NCBI RefSeq assembly: GCF_001949145.1
Contig: NW_019091583.1
Span: forward strand, 327,465-391,464
DNA length: 64,000 bases
From: Acanthaster planci
Lineage: Eukaryota; Echinodermata; Asteroidea; Valvatida; Acanthasteridae
Reading direction: 5' to 3'
Shown: piece after piece, positions 37,801-49,800 of the stretch
How the letters are laid out: each line of letters starts with the position of its first letter
How positions within the stretch are numbered: position 1 is the stretch's first letter
Program-made: the position numbers and the translations under genes
The notes under the pieces: generated by a model
The model's database searches: none
What the model was told of the DNA's origin: nothing
Seen by the model: the letters and a program-made list of their open reading frames with translations, nothing else

Positions 37801-40800
37801 TAAACTATCCAGTATGGTACGAAGACCCCCTGCAGACAAAATCCAGGGGGGAGGGAGTTGACCCAATTCGGATCTTCGCCTAAAACATGAAACGTTACCC
37901 TCATGGAAAGGCTCCTTGGAAAAGAATAAACTATTACGGTTTATATGTTAAATTAAAGAACAAGAAAAATTTACTTTCTTTTTTATTTGTCTGATAGACA
38001 AGAGCCCGACCAAGATCGCCCCGTTCTCCCCGACGCGTCACATCAAGCCCTTCCCAAAGCACACGCCCACCACCATGGACGAGACTTATGCTGAGCTGGC
38101 CAAGAAGGTCTTCCGCAACAGCCGTTACGACGAGTCGCGCTGCCCCAACTACGAGTTCCCTGACGAGATCCCTATCGAGAGCGAGCAGGAGAAGAAGAAA
38201 GGGGTGGAGAAGCAGATCAGCTATGCCAGGTAACGACGGCTTGAACGGAGGCCAAGGGATGGTGTTAGGATTGTGATTAGGATGTCCAATCTTTTCTTTG
38301 ACCAATTGTACAGGAGTAACCAGAGCTGGGGCTTCTCAGAATTTGTTCTTTATGAAAGGAATTTGTTATAAGAGTGTTCTTTATAGTGAGAGTCAACATT
38401 AAGACTATTTCAAGCCTATAGTACTCTGTTAAGTGGAGAAAACGGTCGTGAACCTTGTAACATTGCTTTGAGTGTCCTGAGCCAATCTACACCTACAGGG
38501 TTTGTTCTTACAAATCTCCAATTTCCCTGGCATAAAAGTGCCACGTTTGGATGGGACATCAGTCCATTTCAGGATACTCCTGTGAAATTCCTGCACGCTG
38601 TATAGCGATAGTCGTGCTACAGGAAACTTGATGGATCAAGAGAAGCAGATAATGTTGAGTAAAGTGGCTTGCTTAGGGACATACATGTACCTGTATAAAT
38701 GAACCTATTGTGCATGGTCAGCTATTTAATTTAACCTACTGACTCTATTCAAATAAATGTTTACCACCAAGCCATGCTTCCCCATATCACGGATTCCGCC
38801 TGACAAAAGATCATGTTTGATTAACTGGTACACAATACAGAGAGAAGTGGAGGTAAACTGCCTTGCCTAAGAACAGATCATTAGGCTACCAGTAGCTACC
38901 AGTATCCACCTTGAGCAGATAGAAGCACCAGCTTATTGGTTGACAAGACCCATGCTGGTGGGGAGTGTTCATTTTTATTGGTAGCTGCTTGCGTGCGTCT
39001 CGTAGTCCTCAAACTAGCTAAGAGCAGTTCCCACTTAAGGAGCCCCTAGAGGCTCCCGTTGCTAGAAAAATCACGCCCTCTCTTGGTGCGCCACTCAGGG
39101 CCCAGTGGACTTGAACTCGTGTCCCTCAATACAAGTACGTGTACACTAAGCACAACCATCCCGGTTCCTCTTATCGCATTTTAACCCTAACAGCCCTGAA
39201 TCCTCCAACTTTAATATGATTTTGCACACACCCTAGGGAGTTAGGGATAAAGTACTCTGCACATGTTGCTACCGGTAGCATACGTACAACTGTACTAGTA
39301 CTGCCTTGATGCTTAGAGTCACTAGGGGCAAAACGCCTTGCCTAGGGACACAACACATTGCGACTGGTAGTTGCTATCAGTAGAACCCCCACCCCGTCAT
39401 CCATTTTTCCACCTGACCATAAAATATTTCCCACGTCACAAGACATTCCATGGTTATTGTGCACATTACATGTACATGTATTCATATGTATTGGTGCTGT
39501 GCATACAGTACAATGTACATGTATGCATGCATATTCAAACATGCAAATGCTCATAATTTACATTGCAGTTGATACATGTACATGTATGCACCGGTACCAT
39601 ACATGTACATGTGTAGTTAACCTGTCATGCCTCTGAAGCGGAAGTTCTCTTCACATTTTCTTCTTTCGAGGGAATCCATTTTTTTCATTTGACAAAACAT
39701 GAAAACCTCTTTCCACCATGCCAAGATTTCATGAGTGGGAAAAGATTTTCACAGATTTTCCCACAAGAGGGAAAAGATTTTCACAGATTTTCCCACAAGA
39801 GGGAAAAGATTTTCACAGATTTTCCCACAAGAGGGAAAAGATTTTCACAGATTTTCCCACAAGAGGGAAAAGATTTTCACAGATTTTCCCACAAGAGGGA
39901 AAAGATTTTCACAGATTTTCCCACAAGCAAGAAAACATTCTCATTCTTTTCACCCAAGTGGCAATTTATTTTCACGTCTTGTGACACATGAGTGTGAATG
40001 TAAATGCAAATCCTTTTCAGAAAATTTCCCATTCAAGTTCACCATATTAACTTTCAGTTGTAAGCTTCTGGCAAGGCGGTTTAACATGATACATGTACAT
40101 GTACTTGTATGTGAAGATTTTGAGCAAATACATGTACATGTATGGGAAAGATTGGAACTGGATGGACCTTTACCCCAAAATGCATAAAATGAATTGAATA
40201 AACTGTCACAGAATTTCCACCCCTCCTTAGAAATACAAAAAAAAAAACCATGCACATGTAATATGCTGTATAAGGTTGTATGGGAGTTATTTATTAAGAG
40301 AGGCTTGCCGTTGTGCATGGATACTGCAGCAGTGGCTCATTCGCCATTTTCGCCTTCGAAGTTAATGTGCTGCCTTGCCTTGGATTATGACGGAATCCCA
40401 CGATTGGTCGCTGGATGTCACTTCAGCTGTACCGGTACTGTCCGTGTACTTGACCAGAATGTATGTGTATACCCCACGCAGTGAACATAATTAAAGGTAA
40501 AGGTCCATCGAAGCCCCCTAAGTCACAATTAAGACGCTGCAGGGTTTGAGTTTGCCTTGGAAGGATAATTGTACAGTTTCAGTCCCCCCGACCCCCCGGA
40601 TGACATGCACGGGGTACAGTAGTACCGTACATGTACATGTTCTTCCTGTCCAAGAAATGTGCACAGCTTACATACATCTCGCACATTTGCCGAGTCATTC
40701 CAACTTCATGTTTGGTGCAGAAAGGGTGGTTTTTATACCTGATGTACAGGTATACAAATGGATGCTTCTATTAGCCATTGAATGGAGACTGCATGCCCCC

Positions 40801-43800
40801 AGCTTGGTACATGTATAGTGCCCACATGCACAGAAATCGTCCATTTTCAGGTCCTCCATTCCAGCCTCTGGTAAGTTGGACTTTGTGTAGATTTATACAT
40901 GTTCCGGTATGCTGGAGAGCAACCTGCCTGGACTGGCACTCCATCTATAAAGAGGACGTCAAAGAATATTGGTACATTGGCTACATGTACGTAGGTGCAC
41001 CCAACTGGCTGGAAGCAAAGTCTTGCTTTCTTTCTTGGCGAGTGAAGTTGGCGTGGTGGTTCTTTCCTCGCCTTCCACCTCCGCGGTCCGGGTTCAAATC
41101 CTGACTCAGTCCACATGTGGATTGGGTTATTAGTCCCTACCTGATTCCGTGGGTTTTAACCAAAACATTCCTCTGGGGTTTTCCTGTAACCTCTAAAACT
41201 GTAACTGGTTCTTGTAGTCTCCTCTCAACAGTTTTCTTCAGGCTTGTGAGCTACACTTACATGTACAACACCTAGGCCACTTTTGAGGAATCTTTGGTGT
41301 CATTACCGGAAATAAATAATAATAATAACGATAATGATAATAATAATTTGTCGAGGTTTTTACTCTTACTGGGACAGTCGTGAAGAACCTGAAAGCTTGT
41401 TTAAAGGTTGAGATGTTCACAGAAACAAAGTTGACATTTTCACCTTTCAAAGCAATGAAATCCGATAAATTGGCCTGGGCCAACAAACGACTCATTTTGC
41501 TTGGTCGCATCACCTTCATTGCCTTTTTTGATACACTCACAACTGCTTACAGACCATGCAAGTTAGTAACGTTATATTCTGACAATTTACAACGAGTGGT
41601 AGTTCACCAATCAGGTGAGAAGGATTCGTCTACTGAGGTGTTTGTTTTTGTAACCATATTAGACTCCGCCCATTTTTCTTTTTGAATTCGATGATTTGCT
41701 GCTGCCCTGCCTTGCTGTCGGAGAGCTGGTGAGACAAAAATTCCACAGGCTTGCTTGGATGGGACTTTAACTGGTCGGGCCCATTACCGGTTCATGGCTC
41801 TTCACCCACAAAGCTTGCCAACCATGCATTGACTTGAACCCCAAGAAAGATACGTGCCCTTGATGAGACCTACATGTACAAGTTCATGTTCACTCGGTCA
41901 GCAAGATCTGGAAAGATGCTGACCGGTCACAATGCTGTAGGGCCAATTTCATAGAGCTGCTTAAGCACAGAATTTGCTTAAGCGCAAAAAGCCCTGCTTA
42001 AAAAACAAAGGTTACCAGCTCAAAATCTATGTGATTGTCATGCTAATCAAAAGACCAGTAAAGACCATTCCAAAACAGCATACCAGGTACATCACATGGA
42101 GTTTTGGCTGGTAACCTGATTTGTCAAGCAAGGTTTTTTCACGCTTAAGCAAATTTTGTGCGTAAGCAGCTCAATGAAATTGGCCCATGGTGGTAGTGGT
42201 TGCCCAGAGTATGCTCTCAATGAGGCAAGATGTGATGTGACGTGCTGTGATGTGATGCACAGTTGCTCAGTCTTGTTAACGTTTGTCAAAAGCTCTCCCA
42301 CGGCAAACATTGCTTATTTGAATTACGAAAAAATTCCAGCAGAAAACAAAATCCAGTGTAAACTTACTTTTGCATTTCATTGCAGGATTCTGTCTTCAGG
42401 CATCTTGGAATACATGTACTTAACTTAAAAAAAAAAGCTACTTGATTTTTTCCCGTTCCTTCTAACAGTGGCTTTTATCTTTCAGGAAGTTACAGTTATG
42501 AGTGTGTTGTGCTAACCCTGTGTAAATATTCTCTATTCTCTCTCTGTTTTTTCTCTTCTCTGCCCCTCCAAATTATCCAACCCTCCCCTCCCCTGCTCAC
42601 ATAACGGCTTTACCCATCTTGACCTTTTCATCGGGTGACCTTCTTGTGTGTGCGTTTGTCGCGTGCCTCGGTACCACGCGTGTGTAGCGCCAAAAAGCAT
42701 CATCACCAGCAGGGCGATAAATTAGCCCATTTGAACCATCTCCATGACAACACTTTGAGCGCCAGAGAGGCCAGCGAGTGAGTGACTTCTATTTTTGGAA
42801 CATGAATGTACATGTAGTGTGAAGTGTGGTGCTGTTCTGTTGTTTGTTGTTGATGTTGTCGAAGCGCCCTCTGTTGACATCATTCAGAAGTACCGGTCCT
42901 GGCAGCTGTCGAGAATGAAATAGCCCGACAGTATGTACTGATGACATACGGCCGAGCATTGTGGGATAGAATAGGGGTGATATAATATGGGCGATTCACA
43001 ATAGTGGGCCACCAAGAGTTTGCAAGCATAACGCGCGAAATTTGTCGAGCCTTTCGAAACGCACATTGAGTCGACAAATTTGGCGCATTGTGATTGGCCA
43101 ACACGTTGCAAACTCTTGGTGGCGCACTTTTGTGAAACGGCCGTATTGAGTTTGGGCCCCTTACAGAAAAAAGGGCTAGCTTCTTGGCATGTTTCTGTGC
43201 ATAGTGCTTTCATTATCTTCTTTGAAATTAAACTCCGAAGGTGAAATGTACCTTTTGTCATTGCAGTTAGGGCTAGTGATCAGACAGGAAAGTGGCACAT
43301 TCTCAATTTCGATTGCTCGTGTTTATTGAGGCATACGTTGTGCATCTCTGGATAGCCAAATGAAATCAGAATTTAGGTACACAGATAAGGGCATCATCAA
43401 GCCAAGAGTGTCCTTTTTGTAACCACTTAAGGTACAAATACCGAGAAAATATTGCTGATCTGTAGTTCATCTGACACCCATCTTCCCCTTTCGTTGCACG
43501 AGCCCTTTCACTGCACAGATACCGGAACATGTATGCTGCCCAGAGTTTGTCACAGAACTGAGGCCAATGAATGTTGCATTGGTCAGTGTTGGGCAAGTTC
43601 AATTAAGGACCATAGTTAACCATGGTTAGACCAACTTTGATCGAACGCACACCAGTCGACGGTGGTTGAACTACGGTAGTCTAGATGCCAATTCAGGACT
43701 AGCCAACTGAGTTGGTCATGCCGTTGGTTGCCATAGCAGTTCAGTAGCATAGTGCAGAGAGGACCAGTTCTAAGAAAAATGGCAGAAAAACAGTATGCCA

Positions 43801-46800
43801 GTAATAAACAATCCTTTTCACAGTTTTTTATTATTTGGCCCTTGCTTCTCCCCACCAGCCTAAATGACCTGGTAACGGTTGACTAGAAATGTTCATGTTT
43901 CAACTTGGATGCACATGCACTAGGTGCGTCACGAACCAACCACACATTAACTACTGGTCCATGATCGAACTTGCTTGATTCATTGGGCAAGTTGCAAAGT
44001 TAAACCAAATGGTCTATGACATCAACTTTGTGCGATCACCCTACATGTACATGTACATGTATTTTTTTCTCATTTAGCTTTTATTTTACATGGAAGTTTA
44101 GTTAGAGCCTGAGCGTACTTGGACCTATAGTTTCTTTAAATGTTTGCATATTGTCGGTTGAGCATGCTGTACAATTCCTTTGTGTCTGCACATTTGCATA
44201 TCATTTGCATATCTGTACATGTATCCCCCAAAACAGGTTTCCAAAATACTTGTAGCCCAATAAAGATGGCCAGCAGACACTACAGTGCTCCAGTACATGT
44301 ATACATGTACATGTAATTGAAACCTTGACCCTGATCACGCATTGCCCAGAATGGCCTGTGTCTTATTTCTGAACAGAGCTACATGCAGGTTGTCACACAG
44401 CTTCTCCCAAGTTCTGTGTTACTCAACTGGAGATAGACCGGCACTTCACAGACAGTGTGACTGATGACTTGCGTTCACTGCATTCACATGCACAGCTACA
44501 TGTATATTGTAGGTGATGCTTTGTACTTACATGTACCTGTAATGGTTGGCCAAACAGACTGCAGGGAAGGCAGCATTTGCAGGGCACCGAGCAACCAGTA
44601 ACAACCCGAGGACAAGTCCTCACATTTATGTGTAATTCATGTACATACATACATGTATGTTTGATTCGTGTAAACAGAACAGGTCCTCACATTCATACAT
44701 GTATGTGAGGACATGTCTACACAAGAATATGAGGACTGCCCTCTCTTCTTCTCACACAGAAATCAGAGAAAATAAAGAAGAAACACCTCATATCACATGA
44801 ATACCGATATGAGGACCTGCTAAAAGATAATCTGATTTCGTCCCGGGACCATTAACCCTTATCACTGGATTTTTACATTGTCAGGACCAGGTCCCGCACC
44901 ATTGACTATGATACCTGCCCCCTGGACAGTGAGGTTGACTCGATGACGAATGAAGTCACCAGTACTGATGATTCCACGGCAGTGTTTGAGTTGGAGTACC
45001 AGAGGGTGTCCATCAGCGGGGACGACAAGAGTGGGGTGAGCCTGTTAAAAAAGATTACCTCTTCAAATGGGTGGTGCTCACATGCATATACAGTATACAT
45101 GCATGTGCATGGGTTTTTTTATTTTTGCCCCAAAGATTATCAAATTAGTATGCAAAATTGTAGTGGGAGTGTAAAAGTTGCGACTATCAGATTGCAAATT
45201 GCTAGTGGCAACTGGGAAATTCCGTGTGCGTGGAACGAGATTAAATAAATGAATAGACTCATTCCATTGCAATCCTCCTGAACATTCATAATTGGCAATA
45301 CGAAAGTTTTCATTCCTTGAAAAAAATATCAAGTGCAACTAAAAGTTTGTTCCTGAGTTAGTACTAGGACATCATAATTAGGTTTCACGCTATGCTGTTA
45401 TCTGGGTTATCTTGGGGTTGAAAAATTTAATTCAGAGGTTATCCGGGTAATTGTGAGTGTTCACACTGCACGTCTCGGGATTGAAACTTCCCTGGGTTAC
45501 CTGCCTCACAATGCCACTTAAATGTAACCACGGACCATTTACCCAGGGATGCGCAACTTAAGCTCAGAGCTGGTTCAATGCGTGTTACGGCCGGCACAAT
45601 ATCACAGTAGAAATGGATTATGTAACACTTTCTCTAATAATAAAACATATATTCCTGTCTACCACCTTGTTTTCTTGTAATATTTTAAGTCAGGGTGCAC
45701 CCTTTCTAAAAATATGCTGCTCAAGAGATTTCATCCTATACATTCTGAGAAAAGTGAACCACAAAATTGGGGAATTTTGCCTCATTAAAACTTCATTTCT
45801 GCTTGAAATCGATAAATGAAGAAGATTTATTCGTCAAAACAAATAGATTTCAGCGCCGCATCGGTGCATCGTCTCGGCATAATCACGGCTGCACTGTACA
45901 TGCTGCAACGCCTGTCATGTGGTCTTTTTTCGAGAAAGTCGAAAGCGCCTGCAGGGGTAATAACAATCCGTAACAAGCATGGAACCAAGGTCGAACATGT
46001 GTTTGCACTGGGGCCGCTCGCGGTTGCACATCCCCGGGTAAATGGTTCGTGATGTAACTCAGGTAAATTACCCTGCACAGCAGGTTTGTTAACCGCCACC
46101 AATCTCAATTTCCCTGGGTTGCATGTACCTTCCATAGTGTGACTGCTCCCGGGTTTTCCTCAACCATGTCAACCCTGGGCTGTTCAGCACGGCCAGCGTA
46201 GCCTTGCCCGAGTGTCAGCTGGTGTTTTGTGGTGTTCGTAATAGGGTTACCTTTTTAACATGTGCTGTAATGGCAGACAGAGACACAGTGCATCACGGCC
46301 AATGACTTGTGCATCTCCAGGCTAAATGCCAGACACAAAGCCTTGACCGCATTTCCAAGTTGCCATTGGCTCCAACATTTTGGTTCACACACTGGACACG
46401 TAGACACCTGCTTTCACAATGAAATTGCCCAACTACCGGTATCATTACCAAATTTGAGTCCCCCCTCCTTCAGCTTTTGTTGGATCGTGTTCCCCTCTCT
46501 CAGGTGCCACCCCAGGACCTCTATGATGCCTCCAGGTCCCTCATCGATGCCTTGGTGATGCGGGAGAAATACATGAAGTTGGCCCTGCAGTCCTTTCCCC
46601 GCAAGGCGGCCTCTTTCCTGCGCCAGATTGACGGCAAGCCAATGGACAATGGCGACTCCGTCAGCCCTGTGCATGATGCAGAAAGTATGCTTTTACATAT
46701 ATACGTATCTCGTTGATTTTGTGATCTGTATAGTAATATGAAACTTGTAGGGTGCATGTACGGTATGGTTCTTGGTGGTGGCGAACGTACTGGTTCCATG

Positions 46801-49800
46801 TGACCGGTCCACTAGTGTTGAATGTGCCCACTTTAGCTCAAAACGTGATGTGAAAAACAATGGATTGATCATGCAGGATGGGTACGTCTGCTGCCACCAA
46901 GCATTTCAAAAGTCTCCCATTAACATTATTCATTGACAAATCCAGAAATCTTCGGAGTGGGTGGGTGGTGTCGGGCAGTACAGGAAGGGATGCGGCAAAG
47001 TTGGGTGGTGTAGGGTAACAGGCTGGCTCTTGCCACCGTTCCCAATGCCAGCAAGAACCTTGAGCGGCTAAAGGGTCCAAAATATTCAGTGCATTTTTTT
47101 GGTCTCAACATCGCATTATATGCGCATGTGTGGAACCGTGTATGTTTTTTGCTGCGTTCTGTCACTTAGGCCATGTCCGAAACGGGCTTCCAGAGCTATG
47201 GCTGGGTCTATTGTCTGCTCATCTCCATGCATTTCTAACAGAGTGAAGGTCTACCTAGACCTAGCTCTAAATAAGAGATTGGGATGCAGCCTTGTCATGT
47301 TTTGGAAGGATTATGAGCAAAATGGAGCCGTTGTGCGACTCTGAAGTCGGTTAATGCTCTGTGTGTTTGGCATATAGGGTGTTTAAATTCTCCAGATAAG
47401 GGGGTAAACATGGTAAAGGGTTTTGCAGTCCAAAGACACTGAGCTTGACATTCGGTGTACATGAACTGTAGTGATGTGCATTTTGCAAATATTTTTTTAG
47501 CTATCTGTGCATGAGCCCCTCAAAACCCCAAATACTTGAACATGCTCTATGCATGCCATGCTGCAAATGTAGAGGCTGGTCCCAAGTCGGCAAGGTCATT
47601 GCACAAGTTGTTGAACCACTTTTCAGTTCGGACTCAAAGGGGAGTCTGGGTGTTGTACATGTATGTAAACCTTGAGACCACGAAACCCCCGCTGTGCATG
47701 AGTGGACCTCTAAAGCAGCATCTTTAACGAGCACAATTGGTCAGTAACCAGTGTCAACCTGGCATGTTGTTAACTTCCATCATTGCTCTCCAGGACAGGG
47801 CCTTGCCCCTCCCCCCTAATTATTTGTAAAATTGTTGCCCTCTAGATGAGGGTTTCATCAACGTGGATTGAAATAGCTGCCTGTTCCTTCCCAGCCAAAG
47901 TTAATATCTTCCTGTTCTATCCTGGGAATATTTTTAAAAATTTGTAATCTTTGGTTCTACATACCGGTATATATCTGAGGCCATGTTTCCACGTTACTTA
48001 ATTAAATATTTTGGAATGAAGTGGGAACATTTGTTCACAATACATGTGGTATTTAGGGTTTTTTCAGGGGGGTATGCATTTTTAATAAGCAAAAGCTGCC
48101 AGTCCAAACATTGTTTTTGCATGTCCTCGGGACATATGGCCAGATATACACTGCTATTTTTACATGTAGACTAAGCACACATATTTGCATGCCAAAGAAC
48201 AGTCTTTGTGAAAAGCTTGACTGGCGAGGACCAGAATTAATCCTTTATTCTTTCGGGTGTCCTATAGTCCTGAATTGCTGTGCTTCAGAAGATGAGGCAC
48301 ATATGTTGAATTTTCAGTCTGTACTGAATCTTCGTAACCATTCTTTCTCTGCAGCTGATCTGCCAGTAAATCCATTTTGTCGATGTACAAACCTGAAAAT
48401 AAGTTTGAAAGCACATTTGATATTTTGATTGATCAGCCGTAGAAGAGAGATGGTGCAGGAATCGACTGATCCAATTATATGCCATAACTGCAGCAGCGCC
48501 ACACATTCCTCAGCTTGACGTGCATGTGCCTTTGGCAAGTCATGACACCCTATTGGTCAAAGAGGCGTGTAGCGCGCGCGCACCACCTGTCAACGAGCGT
48601 TGTGCCGTCGCAACAATGGCTTCTAATTCCAGCTGCTAAATTACATACATGTAGTAGATACAGTCCGATTCAACACGGTCCAAGGGTACCGGGTACGTGC
48701 GTCAGATGGAAACCTTTGACCTTTGACAATGTATACATGTACATGTACATGTGTGTATGCAAATGGAGTGTGCAACAATTGCACTGCACAGCTGGAGCAG
48801 AACATGTGCCCTTCCTGTGTTTATGGCCAATTAATCCTTCGCAGGAAACTTCTGTTTCTGTTATAAACAAAAGGGTGATATTCTTCCAAACAGATGTTTC
48901 CTGCCTCGTTTGCAGACCAAGTCAGAAGCCTTATCCATTGATATCAGTGTGTTGCTGGTTTGCCGTGTTTGCTATTACGCCCATATCCCTAATGTTACGA
49001 GATTGGATAATGAATTTGTTGGGCGGTAGTGCATGGCGTTATCGGTTTCTTATCGCTTGTTGCCCTAAACAGGTGAACCGGCAGAGAAGGATGATGATGA
49101 TGATGATGATGAAGGGGTCGGCAGTATGTATTTTGATTGATCAGTTTGTCACACATTGATTGACTGATTCATTGATTGATCTGATCCATCGACTGATTGA
49201 TCCAATTCATTGATTGATTATGACAAGGAGACCTGAGCTCGATGACTGAGTTTGACGGAAAACTGACAAGACTATCTGATGGTTTGGGTGACTCGGGGAG
49301 TGGGGGAGGTAGCGGCTTAACAAAAAGACAGCTTTCTCAAAAGCCAATCTACACGCCTTAACCCGAAAAAGCTGGGGAACCACACCCCCCCTCGTGCACA
49401 TTTTCTCTGATATCACCACTGTGCATTTTTTCTTTATCATTCCAAGCCTTGGGGAGTTTTTTCATGGATTGCTTTCAGCCACATTTTGACTTCGGTCTTA
49501 CGAGAGTTTGATTGATCGTGGGAAATGCCGATTTTGTTTTCCAGGTTGGCCAAAAATTTGAACTTCCCACTGATGTATACATGTACATGTACCTGCTCAT
49601 AGAAACAACATGCTCACTTTTCATTTTGCCCAGTGTAAGCTTAAACTTACTACACGTACATTGTACATTGTACATGTACTGTACATTGTACATTATGTGT
49701 GTTTGTTTAGTTGCATGTTAACTACCAATGACCTCATCAATAACAGCGTACATCAGATTGAATTGAAGTTTCACAGATGGTACAGTGCTCACAATAGATG

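Larger units (their letters stand above)
28836..37997 (+). other. AMPD intron A-B, 9.2 kb
   Basis: Two MITEs (28866-29435 and 35628-36137), a possible inverted-repeat block (30026-30640), a SINE (31215-31330), a hairpin (33744-33780) and the 31-35 bp minisatellite (35133-35445) lie here. TACATGTA is densest between about 32300 and 37700. The 169-codon frame at 29927-30436 has no recognised domain. I saw no exon. Confidence 0.7.
38230..44884 (+). other. AMPD intron B-C, 6.7 kb
   Basis: Contains SINE fragments (about 38840-39390), the 32 bp array (39737-39928), a SINE with microsatellite tail (41045-41349), MITEs at 41940 and 42995, and a TGAGGAC hairpin cluster (44600-44820). No exon is seen. 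Confidence 0.75.

Noticed and set aside
41050-41101. Possible tRNA gene with a perfect B box
   Set aside because: No cloverleaf can be formed with proper acceptor stem; the body and AAT tail show it is a SINE.
48515-49159. 214-codon open frame on the plus strand
   Set aside because: Contains microsatellite-derived YMYMYM and MMMMMMM runs, has no recognisable domain and lies inside an AMPD intron.
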